Assembly (NCBI RefSeq): GCF_022682495.2 | Contig: NC_071391.1 | Coordinates: 110,343,195 to 110,407,194 of the forward strand | DNA length: 64,000 bases | Direction of reading: 5' to 3' | Origin: Desmodus rotundus | Taxonomy: Eukaryota; Chordata; Mammalia; Chiroptera; Phyllostomidae | Shown here: positions 11,746 to 21,936 of the stretch, one piece after another | Layout of the letters: every line of letters starts with the position of its first letter | Numbering within the stretch: position 1 is the stretch's first letter | Translations under genes and position numbers: made by a program | Notes under the pieces: generated by a model | What the model was told of the DNA's origin: nothing | Seen by the model: only the letters and a program-made list of their open reading frames with translations | Databases searched by the model: none

Positions 11746-12335
11746 AGGAGTAAGGTATTATACAGTATGGAAACTGTCTCACAAACTCCAATTATTTTAT
11801 GGTTATTTGAAGAGTTCACTTGAATCAGACTGGTTTTGCATCCTAATATTGCTTACTTAACAGTTATTTCCATTTGAGGCCAATTTAAAGAGATGTTTTA
11901 TTTAAAAATAATTTCAGGGATAGAGGAACCCCTCAATAAATGTTAATAACTTATTTCCTAAAGCCTAAACCAGATACATTAATTATTTTAACTTACCACC
12001 AAGGGACTACCTATTAAATTATACTCAATGGTAAGATTTCATCAACTGTAAAAACCCATCTCAATAAAAGAAATATTAAGATAAGAAAATTTTATCTTAG
12101 AATAAACAAAACACACACCTAGAAAAGCCCAAGATGTAATATAAGTGAGTAAAATAACATAAGTAATAAATATTAGGAAGCAGAATTCCTGTTGAGGCCC
12201 AATCATTCCTCAAAGAACTACTGAAATAGATATGCCAGCAGAAAGAGACGTGAACAAAGATTAACCAGAGGTGAACATAGGGATGGGAAATAATGTGGTT
12301 AGAATCAATTAAGTGTCTTCAAAATATTTTTTGGA
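11746..12335. other. AT-rich DNA, nothing recognised
   Basis: No gene or named repeat seen. Base composition is typical of the surrounding desert. Confidence 0.5.
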
Positions 12336-12382
12336 ATATATATACATATATACACACATATATATACACACATATATATATC
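12336..12382. repeat. (TATACACA)-type microsatellite
   Basis: Alternating purine-pyrimidine tract of TATA and CACA units. Confidence 0.93.
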
Positions 12383-12514
12383 ACAAGTTAGTAGTGTTTT
12401 AGAAATAGTTGACTTAATACTGCAGAAAGTAATTACAAGGATGAAGGGCTGAGTCTTGTGAAATTAATAACTAAAACTTACTAAGAATTTTATTCTATGT
12501 TAGAAAGGCTTATA

Positions 12515-12726
12515 GCCCTGGCTGGTATGGCTCAGTGGATTGAGTGCCGGCCTGTAAACCAAAGGGCCGTGGTTCAATTCCCAGTCAGGGCACATGCCTG
12601 GGTTGCAGGCCAGGTCCCTAGTAAGGGCACAATGCTAAGAGGCAACCACACATTGATGTTTCTCTCCCTCTCTCTCTCCCTCCCTACCCATCTCTCTAAA
12701 AATAAATAAATAAAATCTTTAAAAAT
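12515..12726 (+). mobile_element. Ves SINE with 7-base target duplication
   Basis: A complete Ves copy from 'gccctggctggtatggctcagtgg' to the A-rich tail. A-box 'tggctcagtgg' is intact and the B-box reads 'ggttcaattcc', one change from the ideal. 'gcttata' at 12508-12514 is repeated at 12727-12733, which marks the insertion edges. The tail is (AAAT)n plus 'aaaatcttt'. Low divergence suggests a fairly young copy. Confidence 0.95.
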
Positions 12727-12755
12727 GCTTATATATGTTTTAAAATCAATTCAAA

Positions 12756-12845
12756 GGGAGGGAGGTGGGTTTAGCTGGGGTGAGGGGGGAATGGTGGGGA
12801 GTAAACGCAGACAACTGTAATTGAACAATGATAAAATAATTTTTA
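12756..12845 (+). mobile_element. short L1-type 3' end
   Basis: The last ~90 bases of a LINE: G-rich stretch 'ggtgaggggggaatggtgggg', then 'gacaactgtaattgaac' and an A-rich end. The 'acaactgta' block at 12811-12819 is the same tail mark found in the HAL1-like copies and in the short L1 insertion at 37483. It is strongly 5'-truncated. No clear target duplication was found. Confidence 0.75.
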
Positions 12846-12899
12846 AGTACATAAAATAATTATATAAAATAATTTAGAGCTTTCAAACCAATAAAGAGT

Positions 12900-13020
12900 A
12901 GAAAACTAATGTTGACCCGGACAGAATTTCCTTCTTTCTTATGGTTCAATAATATTATGACACATTGTACACTTTAGTGTTGTATGTCAATTATACCTCG
13001 ATACAGCTGAAAAAGTTGTT
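12900..13020 (+). repeat. old L1 3'UTR end
   Basis: 'gacacattgtacactttagtgttgtatgtcaattatacctc' (12959 onwards) followed by A-rich DNA matches the well-known ending of L1MA/L1MB 3'UTRs. It is diverged and non-coding. Confidence 0.65.
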
Positions 13021-13788
13021 GAAAAATACTTTTTTAACTTTACAACAATATGAAATAAAAAAAGAAAAAGCACTTAGTTAACATAAAAAACAAAGTAAGA
13101 TCACAGTTATAACTTAAAAATGTATTAATAACAATGCATTAAAATTAAATTTACTAGGCCCACAGCAAAATTTAAAATTGAACGTAATTAAATATAGTTT
13201 TGTGGTCTTAAAAGTGGTATGCCAAAAATAAAAATGACAGAAAATTTGAAAAATAAGTTTAAACACTATAGTAAAAAACAGTAAGAAAGCAATATATAAT
13301 TTAAGGCAGAAAAGACATTATGAAAATAAAAAAATAATCATTCATGTACAAAAATATTATAAATTGTATGCATCTAGTAATGTGTTTTTCTGTATAGATT
13401 ATATATGTATATATAATTGATGAGATAATAAATATGTTATCTAATATCAGAGTTAAATATTTTACATACTTTCCACAAATTTACAGATAAATTAGAATAA
13501 AATTAAATAATGTATATAAAATTTTAAATGAGATTAATTTAATATAGATTATACATAATAAAAACACATGAAAATTCTCAAATACTGACTAAATGTTATG
13601 CTGCAAAATAAAACTCCCAGATTTCAAATAATAAATAAAATCTATATTCTCAATCACAACCAATGTAATTAGAAAAATAGTAAATTTTAAACCTTATTTT
13701 TTCAAGGCAAATATAAATGAAGCAAATACTTGGAAACTCAAACTATTACTAAGTAAATCATAGGTATAAGTAAACCTATTTAACTTTT
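13021..13788. other. very AT-rich DNA, nothing recognised
   Basis: Extremely AT-rich sequence with many A runs. No coding frame and no repeat that I can name. Confidence 0.55.
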
Positions 13789-13804
13789 AAAATATTTAAA
13801 ATTT

Positions 13805-14029
13805 GTCCTGGCTGGTGTGGCTCAGTGGATTGAGCACCGGCCTGGGAACCAAAGGGTCACTGGTTCGATTCCCAGTTAGGGCACACACCTGAGTTGCGGG
13901 CCAGGTTTCTGGTGGGGGCCATGAGAGAGGCAACTGCACACTGATGTTTCTCTCCTTCTCTTTCGTTCTATTTTCCCCTGTCTCTAAAAAATAAGTAAAT
14001 AAAATCTTTAAAAAATAAAATAAAAAATA
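13805..14029 (+). mobile_element. Ves SINE with intact pol III boxes and 16-base duplication
   Basis: A full-length Ves copy. A-box 'tggctcagtgg' (13818-13828) and B-box 'ggttcgattcc' (13862-13872) both fit the pol III internal promoter. 'aaaatatttaaaattt' at 13789-13804 is repeated exactly at 14030-14045. The perfect 16-base duplication and intact boxes make this one of the best-preserved copies here. The A-rich tail is interrupted by T and G, so it is not a fresh insertion. Confidence 0.97.
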
Positions 14030-14132
14030 AAAATATTTAAAATTTAATAAAGTTAAAAGAATTACTGTAGGATGGCCCTAAAATGGCACTTACATGAAGG
14101 CATCATCCTAAATGTTTTATTAAAAGACAATA

Positions 14133-14855
14133 CGAGGTCTGTCCAGAAAGTTTCCAGTCATTTACCATGAAAAGTAGAGACATTTATTGCAGAAGATACA
14201 GGATAAAAGAAACATTGTACATAGGACAATGACACCTCAGTCCCCTTCAAAGTTATGACCTTGAAGAAATCTTGTTCGTTGCTAGTGGTTTGATTCAAGT
14301 CATTAGCAAGTGCAGCACAATGTTCCTTCTGCCATGGAACAAATTTTGCCACGACACGTTTCATGCCAAGATCCTGCATCAAAATCTCAGACACTGTAGT
14401 TTTTGGAATCCCCAGATCAGCCTCTAGTTCCCTCATTGTCAGTCGCCCATCTTTATTGATTGTAGCCTATATACACTCAACATTCTAAGGTGTTCTGCTT
14501 GTTACGGGCTCCGCAGAATGTGGATCACTTTCAACAGATTCTCAAGCATCTTTGAAGTGTTTCTGCCACACTTTATTTATACTACACTCATTGCATCATC
14601 CCCAAAAGCCTTCTGAATCATCTGAATAGTTTCTGCAGAGGAATGTTCAAATTTAATGCAAAATTTGATGCAGATTCGTTGCTCTACTTGCTCAGTTATT
14701 TTGAATGCAACAGCCACACAGTACACATGCTCACTCAAAGGCATCTACCTCCCCCACTGACCACTACAGTGAAGTTGTCATTGTTCACACAAGCACATTC
14801 TAGTCCACTCTCTTTGGCTGCCAGGTTACATTGATGTCATGGAAACCATTCTCAT
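14133..14855 (-). mobile_element. mariner, internally deleted, Mariner1_BT-like
   Basis: The left edge follows a TA dinucleotide and begins 'cgaggtctgtccagaaag', a mariner terminal repeat. On the minus strand the right part encodes the transposase N-terminus ('SAETIQMIQKAFGDDA') and the helix-turn-helix region. The left part holds the 3'UTR next to the terminal repeat. The catalytic core is missing. Terminal repeat and protein resemble a mariner that I associate with ruminant genomes (from memory, unchecked). The right terminal repeat is not visible, so that end is approximate. Confidence 0.8.
14158..14436 (-). pseudogene. mariner transposase fragment
   Basis: A 92-codon frame reading 'MRELEADLGIPKTTVSEIL' and 'DLGMKRVVAKFVP', which is the second helix-turn-helix and the linker of a mariner transposase. 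After 'NEQDFF' the frame passes straight into the C-terminal UTR-side sequence, so the D,D34D catalytic residues are absent. The upstream N-terminal part (14440-14720) is present but broken by stops. It cannot make an active enzyme. Confidence 0.82.
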
Positions 14856-14861
14856 TATATT

Positions 14862-14950
14862 AACACACATATACATATATATATATTGCATACTCACACA
14901 TACATATATTTTATACATGTATAACATATAAACCATATATAATATATAAT
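14862..14950. repeat. (ATAC/AT)n low-complexity tract
   Basis: Imperfect alternating AT and CA units to the right of the mariner. Confidence 0.85.
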
Positions 14951-15449
14951 GCTATCTCTAGAATATTATGTTTAGTGTTTTCTTCTGCTATATATTAAGC
15001 CTTTCTAAAATGTCTATTGATCTGGTCTTTTCGGTGATAATGAATTCCATTCCCTAAAGTTCTGTTTCAAATCTCTCTTATCATTTTCATATTTTCTCAT
15101 TACCTAGTCACATTACTCAATTTATTTATTAAAACATTTTAAACAAACCATTGTATATTTCTGCATCCTCAAAAACATCCCCAAGTTTGATAATGGTTTA
15201 AAAATATGCATGGGACTCAGAATGTAGTGTGTATATATATATAAATATATACATATAAATCCATGAATTATTACAGTGAAAAGATACAAACTAAAATAAG
15301 CAAAAGGGAAAAGGTTCATGGGGCGATCCCAGGGAAAACCAGGAGCAAGCTTCCAAGAGCCCTTTCATAGTTTAGTCATAAGGGGGCATGTTTAATTTCT
15401 CTAGCAACAAGAGAAAATACAAGTGAAATGTATAATATTTTTTTAAATG
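14951..15449. other. AT-rich DNA with (TA)n at 15230
   Basis: No gene seen. Contains a short (TA)n tract at about 15230-15262. Confidence 0.5.
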
Positions 15450-15640
15450 TAGAGGCCAAAATGCCCATCAATAAAAAACTTTGTAAAATTACACAATGAA
15501 ATTCCATGAAGCAATTAAGGTGGAAAAGCTAGACTTAGATTTACAACATGTTTGAACTTTGAAATATTAGGCTTAGTAAGCAATCACACAAGAAATGTTA
15601 CGTTTTCACTGGTATGTTTTTTCATAATACTCTTTGAATA
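15450..15640 (+). repeat. old L1 ORF2/3'UTR fragment
   Basis: 'aatgcccatcaataaaaaact', 'aatgaaattccatgaagcaatt' and 'ggaaaagctagacttagattt' follow the order of the end of L1 ORF2 (the stretch around 'WYIYAMEYY') in old L1 families. Heavily diverged, with no open frame. Confidence 0.55.
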
Positions 15641-15867
15641 TCTTTGAATTCAAATTCTTTGTTTTTAATAAAGTTTATATATTTCCATATTACATTAGTG
15701 TTAGTCACTTGTTTTTATTGTTTCTTATCTAATAATAAATGTATATGTGATTATAAATTTTATTTTGAGTGTTGGTTTGGAAACATACCAAATTTTGATG
15801 AGCAGTGCACAAGATATACATTTTCCTGCACTTTGTCCTATTCTTCTTCTTCTGAAAGTAACAGAGC

Positions 15868-15936
15868 GAATGAGGGAGGGATTTAGGAAAAGAGGAAGGG
15901 AGAAAAGAAGAAAAAAGGAAAGAAAGAAGAAAGAAA
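15868..15936 (+). repeat. polypurine (GAAA/GGAA) tract
   Basis: Nearly pure purine stretch of gaaa, ggaa and agaa units. Confidence 0.9.
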
Positions 15937-15960
15937 CTCTTCACACCGCTTTTTAAAGAA

Positions 15961-17459
15961 TCTGCTCGTGCGTTCCATATTCTCTGGATAATAGAGAAAG
16001 CTGATGAAGAATTATGAACTATGTTAAATTCCTTATCACATGTCTTACTTACACTCTATAATAATCCTTCAGAATACTTGCTTCAGAATACTGCAAAACA
16101 CTGTAATTTCCTATTTTGTGTTTACATAATATCTGTCCCATATGCTATGGCAACCCATGAATTCTCAAAAATAAACATATATTAAGTGTTCAATAAATAA
16201 TTTTGATAGGCTGACTAAATAAAGAAATGAATAAGTAAGTGAATAGTTGAGTTTTCCAAGTTTTATTCCTTTAAAGAAAGGTGGAAGGGAGATTTTGTTC
16301 CAGACATGTCAATAAATTGTTAGTTCTTCCTATTTGGACAACTTTTTGTATAGTCTTCTGATTTAAAACTGTGAGTTCAGTCATAAAACATGTTTTCTCA
16401 GACCCAAGTCTAGTAGACCCACTACACACAATTGCGGAAGATATTTATTAAAATTTAAAACTTAAATGATGTGCCAATATAAAAATTTTTTATCTTGAAC
16501 ACAAAAGTTAATATAAAGAAAACAAACAAAAAGCAATCAGAAGCTAGAAATTTATGTATATGCATTAGTTATACATGTGTACCCTGCAGTGAAGGATGAG
16601 AGAAAGATTCTGAAAGCCCACATATTTATAAGGTGAGTATCAGCTAACAGGACACACCAAGTTTTCATGCAGGTATTCAATAGCCTGTGATGTTCAAAGG
16701 GATTCATGATGGCGCAAAGGAGAGCCCTATAACGGGGAAGGGAAAGGTGTTTGATGGGTGTGATCTGATACAGAATACAGATGTTATCATTTATGTCACT
16801 TTTTAGAGGCTAGCATATACAAAAGTAGCATACGCCACTTTTTAGAGGCTAGCGTAGTATTTAAAGTACATCAACGTAAAGATACTTTTTAAAAAACTGT
16901 GATAAGTTGTCAGTTTTACCAAACTTGGTAAAACTTATACCGTGAACAGAGTTTCAGTCACTATCGTGACATTAATAACATGATATCAAGGTATAGGTCA
17001 TGGATATGAGTACATAAAACAGCATGAATTTTCCCTTTTCCTAGTGTTTAATAAGGTTTAAGGACAGAGCTAGTATTTTATCCAGTTAAATATACACTGT
17101 GAAGATTCTCAGAGCCTTTCTATAGAGTGACTCATACCAAGGTCTCTGGCGTTCTATGCCTCTTATCATTTGCAACAAGTTCTTTCAATTATCAGTGTCT
17201 ATAAATAAATCGAATGATCTCTTATCATACCATCACAACTTATTTCATATTTTACATATAAAGGTTGGAAGATTTTAGCAGACTTATTTTCAATTATCCA
17301 TACAACGTAGTCAAGGAATTTCTAGTGTGCTCATTCTGTGACTTCTTTTTGTTAACTAATGCAACCTGCAACAATGAGTGTCTCATTAAATTATTAATAC
17401 TTGCTTTGAGTCCAGTCGAGGGCTAAATTTATTCCGTTTACTTTGTCACTGTGAAAAGC
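15961..17459. other. unassigned DNA with a hairpin and a short direct repeat
   Basis: No gene recognised. A direct repeat 'cactttttagaggctagc' occurs at 16797-16814 and 16836-16853. A perfect hairpin with 10-base arms ('agttttacca') and a 4-base loop lies at 16912-16935. The rest is AT-rich. Confidence 0.5.
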
Positions 17460-17650
17460 AGCTTTCAAGTATCATTTGATCTTCATAACAAAGAGTTATG
17501 CTTATGTGTATCATCATTATCACCATCACCCCATGTTCCAGGGGAGGACAGTGAAACATATATTAATGTAAATTGACTAGCCCGTAGTTTTGTAACTGCT
17601 GATTTGCAAAGATAGTACTTAAACACAAAGCTTATACCCAGACCTACTAC
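17460..17650 (-). repeat. MIR-like SINE (old, degraded)
   Basis: Minus-strand MIR order: a degraded 'cattatcaccatcacccca' block, 'ggggaggacagtgaaac', a 'gactagcccgtagt' block and 'cagacctactac'. Strongly diverged. Confidence 0.5.
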
Positions 17651-18735
17651 CCAATGTTAAATCACTACAGACATTCATCTAAACTTTCACCACTGCAGTT
17701 GCTATTTTAAGAAATAAAGAATAAATAACACATGGAGACTTCTAATTAACCTCAATTTTATGTGGCTACAAAAGCTATTTACAAACTTAGTTAAAAATGG
17801 ACACAGTGAGAGACAATGACTACGACAGAATAAACAATTTGCAGTTAGGTTTTGTTAATGGAGTATGATGGGGTGCATCCAGAAGATAATTAGTTTCTGT
17901 GATCTCTTATGTTCATGAGTCTGATATTCCCTGAATCTGAGTTTGTAGATTTAAAAACTTTAAAGTCTATTTAAAAAAATATTTCCTCAAGTTGAATCAT
18001 TCACTTATTCTTTTTCTTTTAATTAAAATAATTTTGCTTATACGGACAGAAGGCTAAAAGGCAACAACTGAGTTCTGCTAGCTGAATAGTGAATAAGAGC
18101 CAAGCCTCCACTGGAGTGACGATGAACTGTCCAGCCTGCTACAGCCATTTCTAGATGAAAATAGTTCAGGTACACTTTGTTTCCTTTTGTTGTTCTGGTG
18201 GTTTGGTTTGCATGTATACATTTTGAATAGTCATTGACATAGAGATATTTTTTTCAATTAGCTTGCTTGCTATCTTGGTTGGAAAGATTCCAGAATTAAG
18301 ATTATCATATTCAAGTAATTCATCAGTAATTAAGCTCTTGAAATTTATGGAAGTTTTACTTTGTCCTGATACCTTAAAGGTTCATTGGCCAGATGAAAGA
18401 GAACACTTCCACTCCAAATGAACAATATTGATTTTACTATGTCTCCTTTTAAGACATCATTTTTTGTTGTTTTATGCTGGATTTAAATTTTTACCTGGTT
18501 TATACAATGTAATCTATTTTAATGGTTTAAAGATATTACATTAAGAGAATTTGCTACCTCTGTGCCAAATATTTTTTTCACTCCTTTTAATTTGCTGAAT
18601 CACTTAACTGAATGAATCTATTATACTCAGTTCCTAATAAAATCTCTGTACATTTCAGTAATTTATTTATTTTCTAAATTATTAAAATGCTGTTTTCTCA
18701 TTATGCACACTCACAAACACACTGTATTATAGTAT
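17651..18735. other. AT-rich DNA, nothing recognised
   Basis: About 1.1 kb without gene or named repeat. Isolated GC-richer patch at 18050-18170 unassigned. Confidence 0.5.
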
Positions 18736-19841
18736 TGTAATGGGGTACAGAGTGAGGGATCCCCAAAGTTCTCACAGCCCATAGTTGGGGGATGGGAGAA
18801 GGAAATGATACAGCATTTAAGATACTTTGTTAAAAAAAAAAAAAAGGCAAGATAAAAGCTCTGTTACTGCCCCAGCAAAAAGTGTACATGATTTTCAGAA
18901 TGTATCCTGATTGGTGACATAGGCAGGGGAAGCAGAGGTCCCTGAATCACTGAGTCACTCTTGCTCTTACTAAAGATAGCAGCTGAATGAAGGTAAAGAT
19001 TCGAGGCAACTGGCAAATGTAGCACATTGCAGGAGGAGCCGGAGATGAGGTCATGTAGGAAGCTCTGGGTAAGGATTTAAATCAAGGATGGGAAGAGAGC
19101 AAGCTGAGTTGGTCTGCCATGGGAAAAAGAAATATGCAGCCATTCAGTTTGAAAGGGAGGTTGCCATGAGGAGACATAGGTATGTGGGCTGCAGTGTAGA
19201 AAGCAGCCATGACTGTCTACAGTGAGTAAGGAGCTGCAGTAGGAAAGAGGAGAGTCAATGGGAAATCTGCCTGGAGAACAGGCAAAGATGATGGAGCTGG
19301 GAATTACAAGAACCTTTCAAAACAAGCACGGATTAGTGGGAGAGGCCTTGAATGTTAACTGTGACCAGGGATGCTGATACTGTAGACTTCTGCTTCTCTG
19401 AAGGACATACAGAGAAGCCATTTTCTGGAGACTTGTGCCTTCCTGGACTTCACCATCATCCAGTGCAACACGCACGTTTTCCTGGATGATTACGTGGAGA
19501 CTGAGGACAACGTACCCCAGATCCGGAAGGAGACAGCTGCTGAGAGAGGATGGAGACTCTGAAACCCACAAGTGTACTTTCCGGAGAAGATGGAGACATG
19601 CTTGTACAGACAGCTGAAGAACAAATAAGGATATGGGGAACTACTGCACTTAGTTTTGGCTTATAGCCTGGTGGGGAGCAAGGAAAGTGCTGGGTCTCCA
19701 AGAGAACAGAGCTCCAAGCAGGAGTGCTCCCAGCACCTCCGAGGTCGAAATCCTGTAAATAAAAACTTATGTCCCTCAACACTTATTGTTCAGTCATGTA
19801 TCAAGGTGCCACGTACACAAGCCCTGGTTTGCTAGGTTACA
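18736..19841 (+). mobile_element. probable solo LTR of an endogenous retrovirus
   Basis: A 1.1 kb GC-richer block that begins 'tgtaatgg' and ends 'aggttaca'. The TGTAA/TTACA ends form the short inverted repeat typical of LTRs. A poly(A) signal 'aataaa' stands at 19758-19763, about 80 bases before the end, which gives a sensible R-U5. Flanking bases 'gtat' and 'gttt' could be a decayed 4-base duplication, as in class I elements. No gag, pol or env sequence follows. Frames inside (plus 19435-19617, minus 19317-19571 and 19456-19782) have no recognisable product. Confidence 0.55.
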
Positions 19842-20497
19842 GTTTCTCTATAGATTGATCAGTACGCATTCAAATTTTAAGAATATATTATAGGAATATG
19901 ATGAACATTATTAATTTTTCAGGAGATAAACAAGAAAAACATTTTTAAGTGAAAAATTCAGAATGTAGAATTATTTGCACTATTCACCTCTATTAAAACA
20001 CATCGGGTTATGTACATACCATGCAAAATTGTAAGAAGGTAAATTTAGCTCTTAAATCTCTATATGAACATTTGCCAAATCTAATGTGATAAGAAGTCAT
20101 TGTCAGTTTGTATTTTCTTGTTTCATACATAATCAATCAGATTCCTATTTTTATAATAATTATTTCACCTGATACATTCACTTTAAAGGAGATTAACCTT
20201 TGACTTTTAAGGTGAAATCAGCAGAGGTTTAGAGCAGGAGACATATACACATATATATATATATATGTTATACACATATGTATATGCTATACATACACAT
20301 ATACATGAAGCTGAGTTAAAGGAGGCAAACTAGCAAGTAACAAACTTGTACCACATTACAGAATGCACACACAAGCAACAGGAGAGTTTTGTCAAAAGGT
20401 TCTTTCATTAAAAGGAGAAGTAAAATCAGTAGCATTGAATGCCATGGTCAAAACTAAATTGTGAATTACTCAAAAGGCATGTGGTCTTGAATGATGG
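19842..20497. other. AT-rich DNA with a (TATACACA)n tract
   Basis: No gene seen. Alternating TA/CA microsatellite at 20241-20306. Confidence 0.55.
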
Positions 20498-20600
20498 TCT
20501 TAATTACAAATTTTATGATTATAGACAAGTTATTTTACTTCTCTGGGCCTCAGTTTTCTCATCAATAATATACAGCGTGAAATTATACTACTTTATACAC
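20498..20600 (+). repeat. MIR SINE core
   Basis: 'tatagacaagttattttacttctctgggcctcagttttctcatc' (20520 onwards) is the conserved MIR core. Old mammal-wide SINE, non-coding. Confidence 0.8.
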
Positions 20601-20794
20601 AGACACTCATACACGTATACACATATATTTACCTTTTATGTGATAAGCTTAATTTCAGGAAAAGAAATTCTGCCTCATGCTTTTCAGGTAATTTTACTGG
20701 TTATTTGATTTTGCTAGTACCAAGAGTGCTAGAGTGTTGAGTTTAATGCTAGAATGAGCATCACATTTATTTTAGAAACACAAAACTTTGCAAT

Positions 20795-21160
20795 ACTTTT
20801 TAAAACAGCTCTTGCAAGATATAATTCACACAGGCTTCATCTTATTAAAGTTCACAATCCAGTAGTTTTCAGTAAATTCACAAAGTCATGCATTGACCAT
20901 TGTTACCTAACTCCAAAACATTTAAATCCCTCACAGACTCTATACCCACTAGCAACAATTCACGTTAGCAATCAGCATTCTTCCAAAACCCAAAACTTGG
21001 CAATTCCTAGTCTATTTTCTGTCTCTGTGGAGGTACCTATTCTTGATATATTTTATAACAAACTGAGTAAGACCATAAGTGTCTTTCTGTGACTCGTTTC
21101 TTTTATTTAGCATGTTTGAAAAGTTCATCCATGTTATAGTACGTATCAGTGGTACCTTAT
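20795..21160 (-). repeat. old L1 3'UTR
   Basis: Plus strand shows 'gatataattcacacaggct', 'tattttctgtctctgtgg', 'tttatttagcatgtttgaaa' and 'catccatgttatagtacgtatcag'. These are in the order of the L1M 3'UTR read in reverse. The 112-codon frame here (20754-21092) is not a gene. Confidence 0.7.
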
Positions 21161-21194
21161 TCCTTTTTTGTTTGTTTTTCCCTCACTTTATATA

Positions 21195-21830
21195 TAGACT
21201 TATTTTTTAGAACACTTTTAGATTTACAGAAAATTTGAGTGTTCTCATACATCCCACACCCAGTTTTCCCTATCATTAACACCTTAGGTAAGTATATTTA
21301 TTACAACTAATGAATAAATATCAATCCACTATTGTGAAATAATATCTATTGTTTATTTAGATTTCCTTTGCCTTTATTCTATGTATTTTCTGTTACATAA
21401 TTCCACCCAGCATACTCAACTACATTTAGTTGTCATGTCTCCTTAGGCTCCTTTTGCTATGGAAGATTCTCAGGCTTTCCATGATTTTGAAGACAACTTC
21501 TCAGATGTCTCATAGGATACCTCATTATTGGAATATGCCTGATGATTTTCTCATGGAGAGACTGGTGTTTTGGGTAATTGGGAAGAAGTTCACAGAGGTA
21601 AAATTTAACTTCATTAAATATATGTACTATCAACATGATTTATAATATTGACCTTGATCTGCTGGCTAAAATCTATGCAATATAAAGTTAATCTTTATTT
21701 TCCAATTCCACATAGTACATTTTCTAAGGGAATCCCTACTTGCAGCCCATAACTAGGGTGTGGGAGTTATGTTCCTTTCCTTGAGATATAGAGTATTTAC
21801 CTAGATTATTGGAATTGTGCACAGGAGATT
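21195..21830 (-). repeat. second old L1 3'UTR segment
   Basis: Plus strand shows 'tcatgtctccttaggctcct', 'gatgattttctcatggagagactgg' and 'tatgtactatcaacatga', a known minus-strand L1M 3'UTR block. It is adjacent to the previous piece and may be the same old insertion. Confidence 0.7.
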
Positions 21831-21859
21831 TGTCTCTTCTTTCTCATTTTTTCTTGTTA

Positions 21860-21936
21860 TTGATTTTTGAAAGAGAAAAAGAGAGATAAGGAGTGTGTGT
21901 GAGAGGCTAAATTGCCATCTCTATTTTTCTTTTTTT
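21860..21936 (-). repeat. possible truncated SINE tail
   Basis: 'gatttttgaaagagaaaaagagaga' and 'tgagaggctaaattgcc' resemble the reverse of a Ves-type tail and middle. It abuts the 3' edge of HAL1-like copy C. Weak. Confidence 0.3.

Noticed and set aside
12515..12600. tRNA gene suggested by A and B boxes
   Set aside because: The boxes belong to the tRNA-derived head of the Ves SINE. There is no cloverleaf end and no acceptor stem pairing that I can support.
19317..19782. Frames of 60-108 codons, considered as a possible retrocopy
   Set aside because: The reading 'LDFTIIQCNTHVFLDDY' looked protein-like, but no family came to mind and it lies inside a probable LTR.
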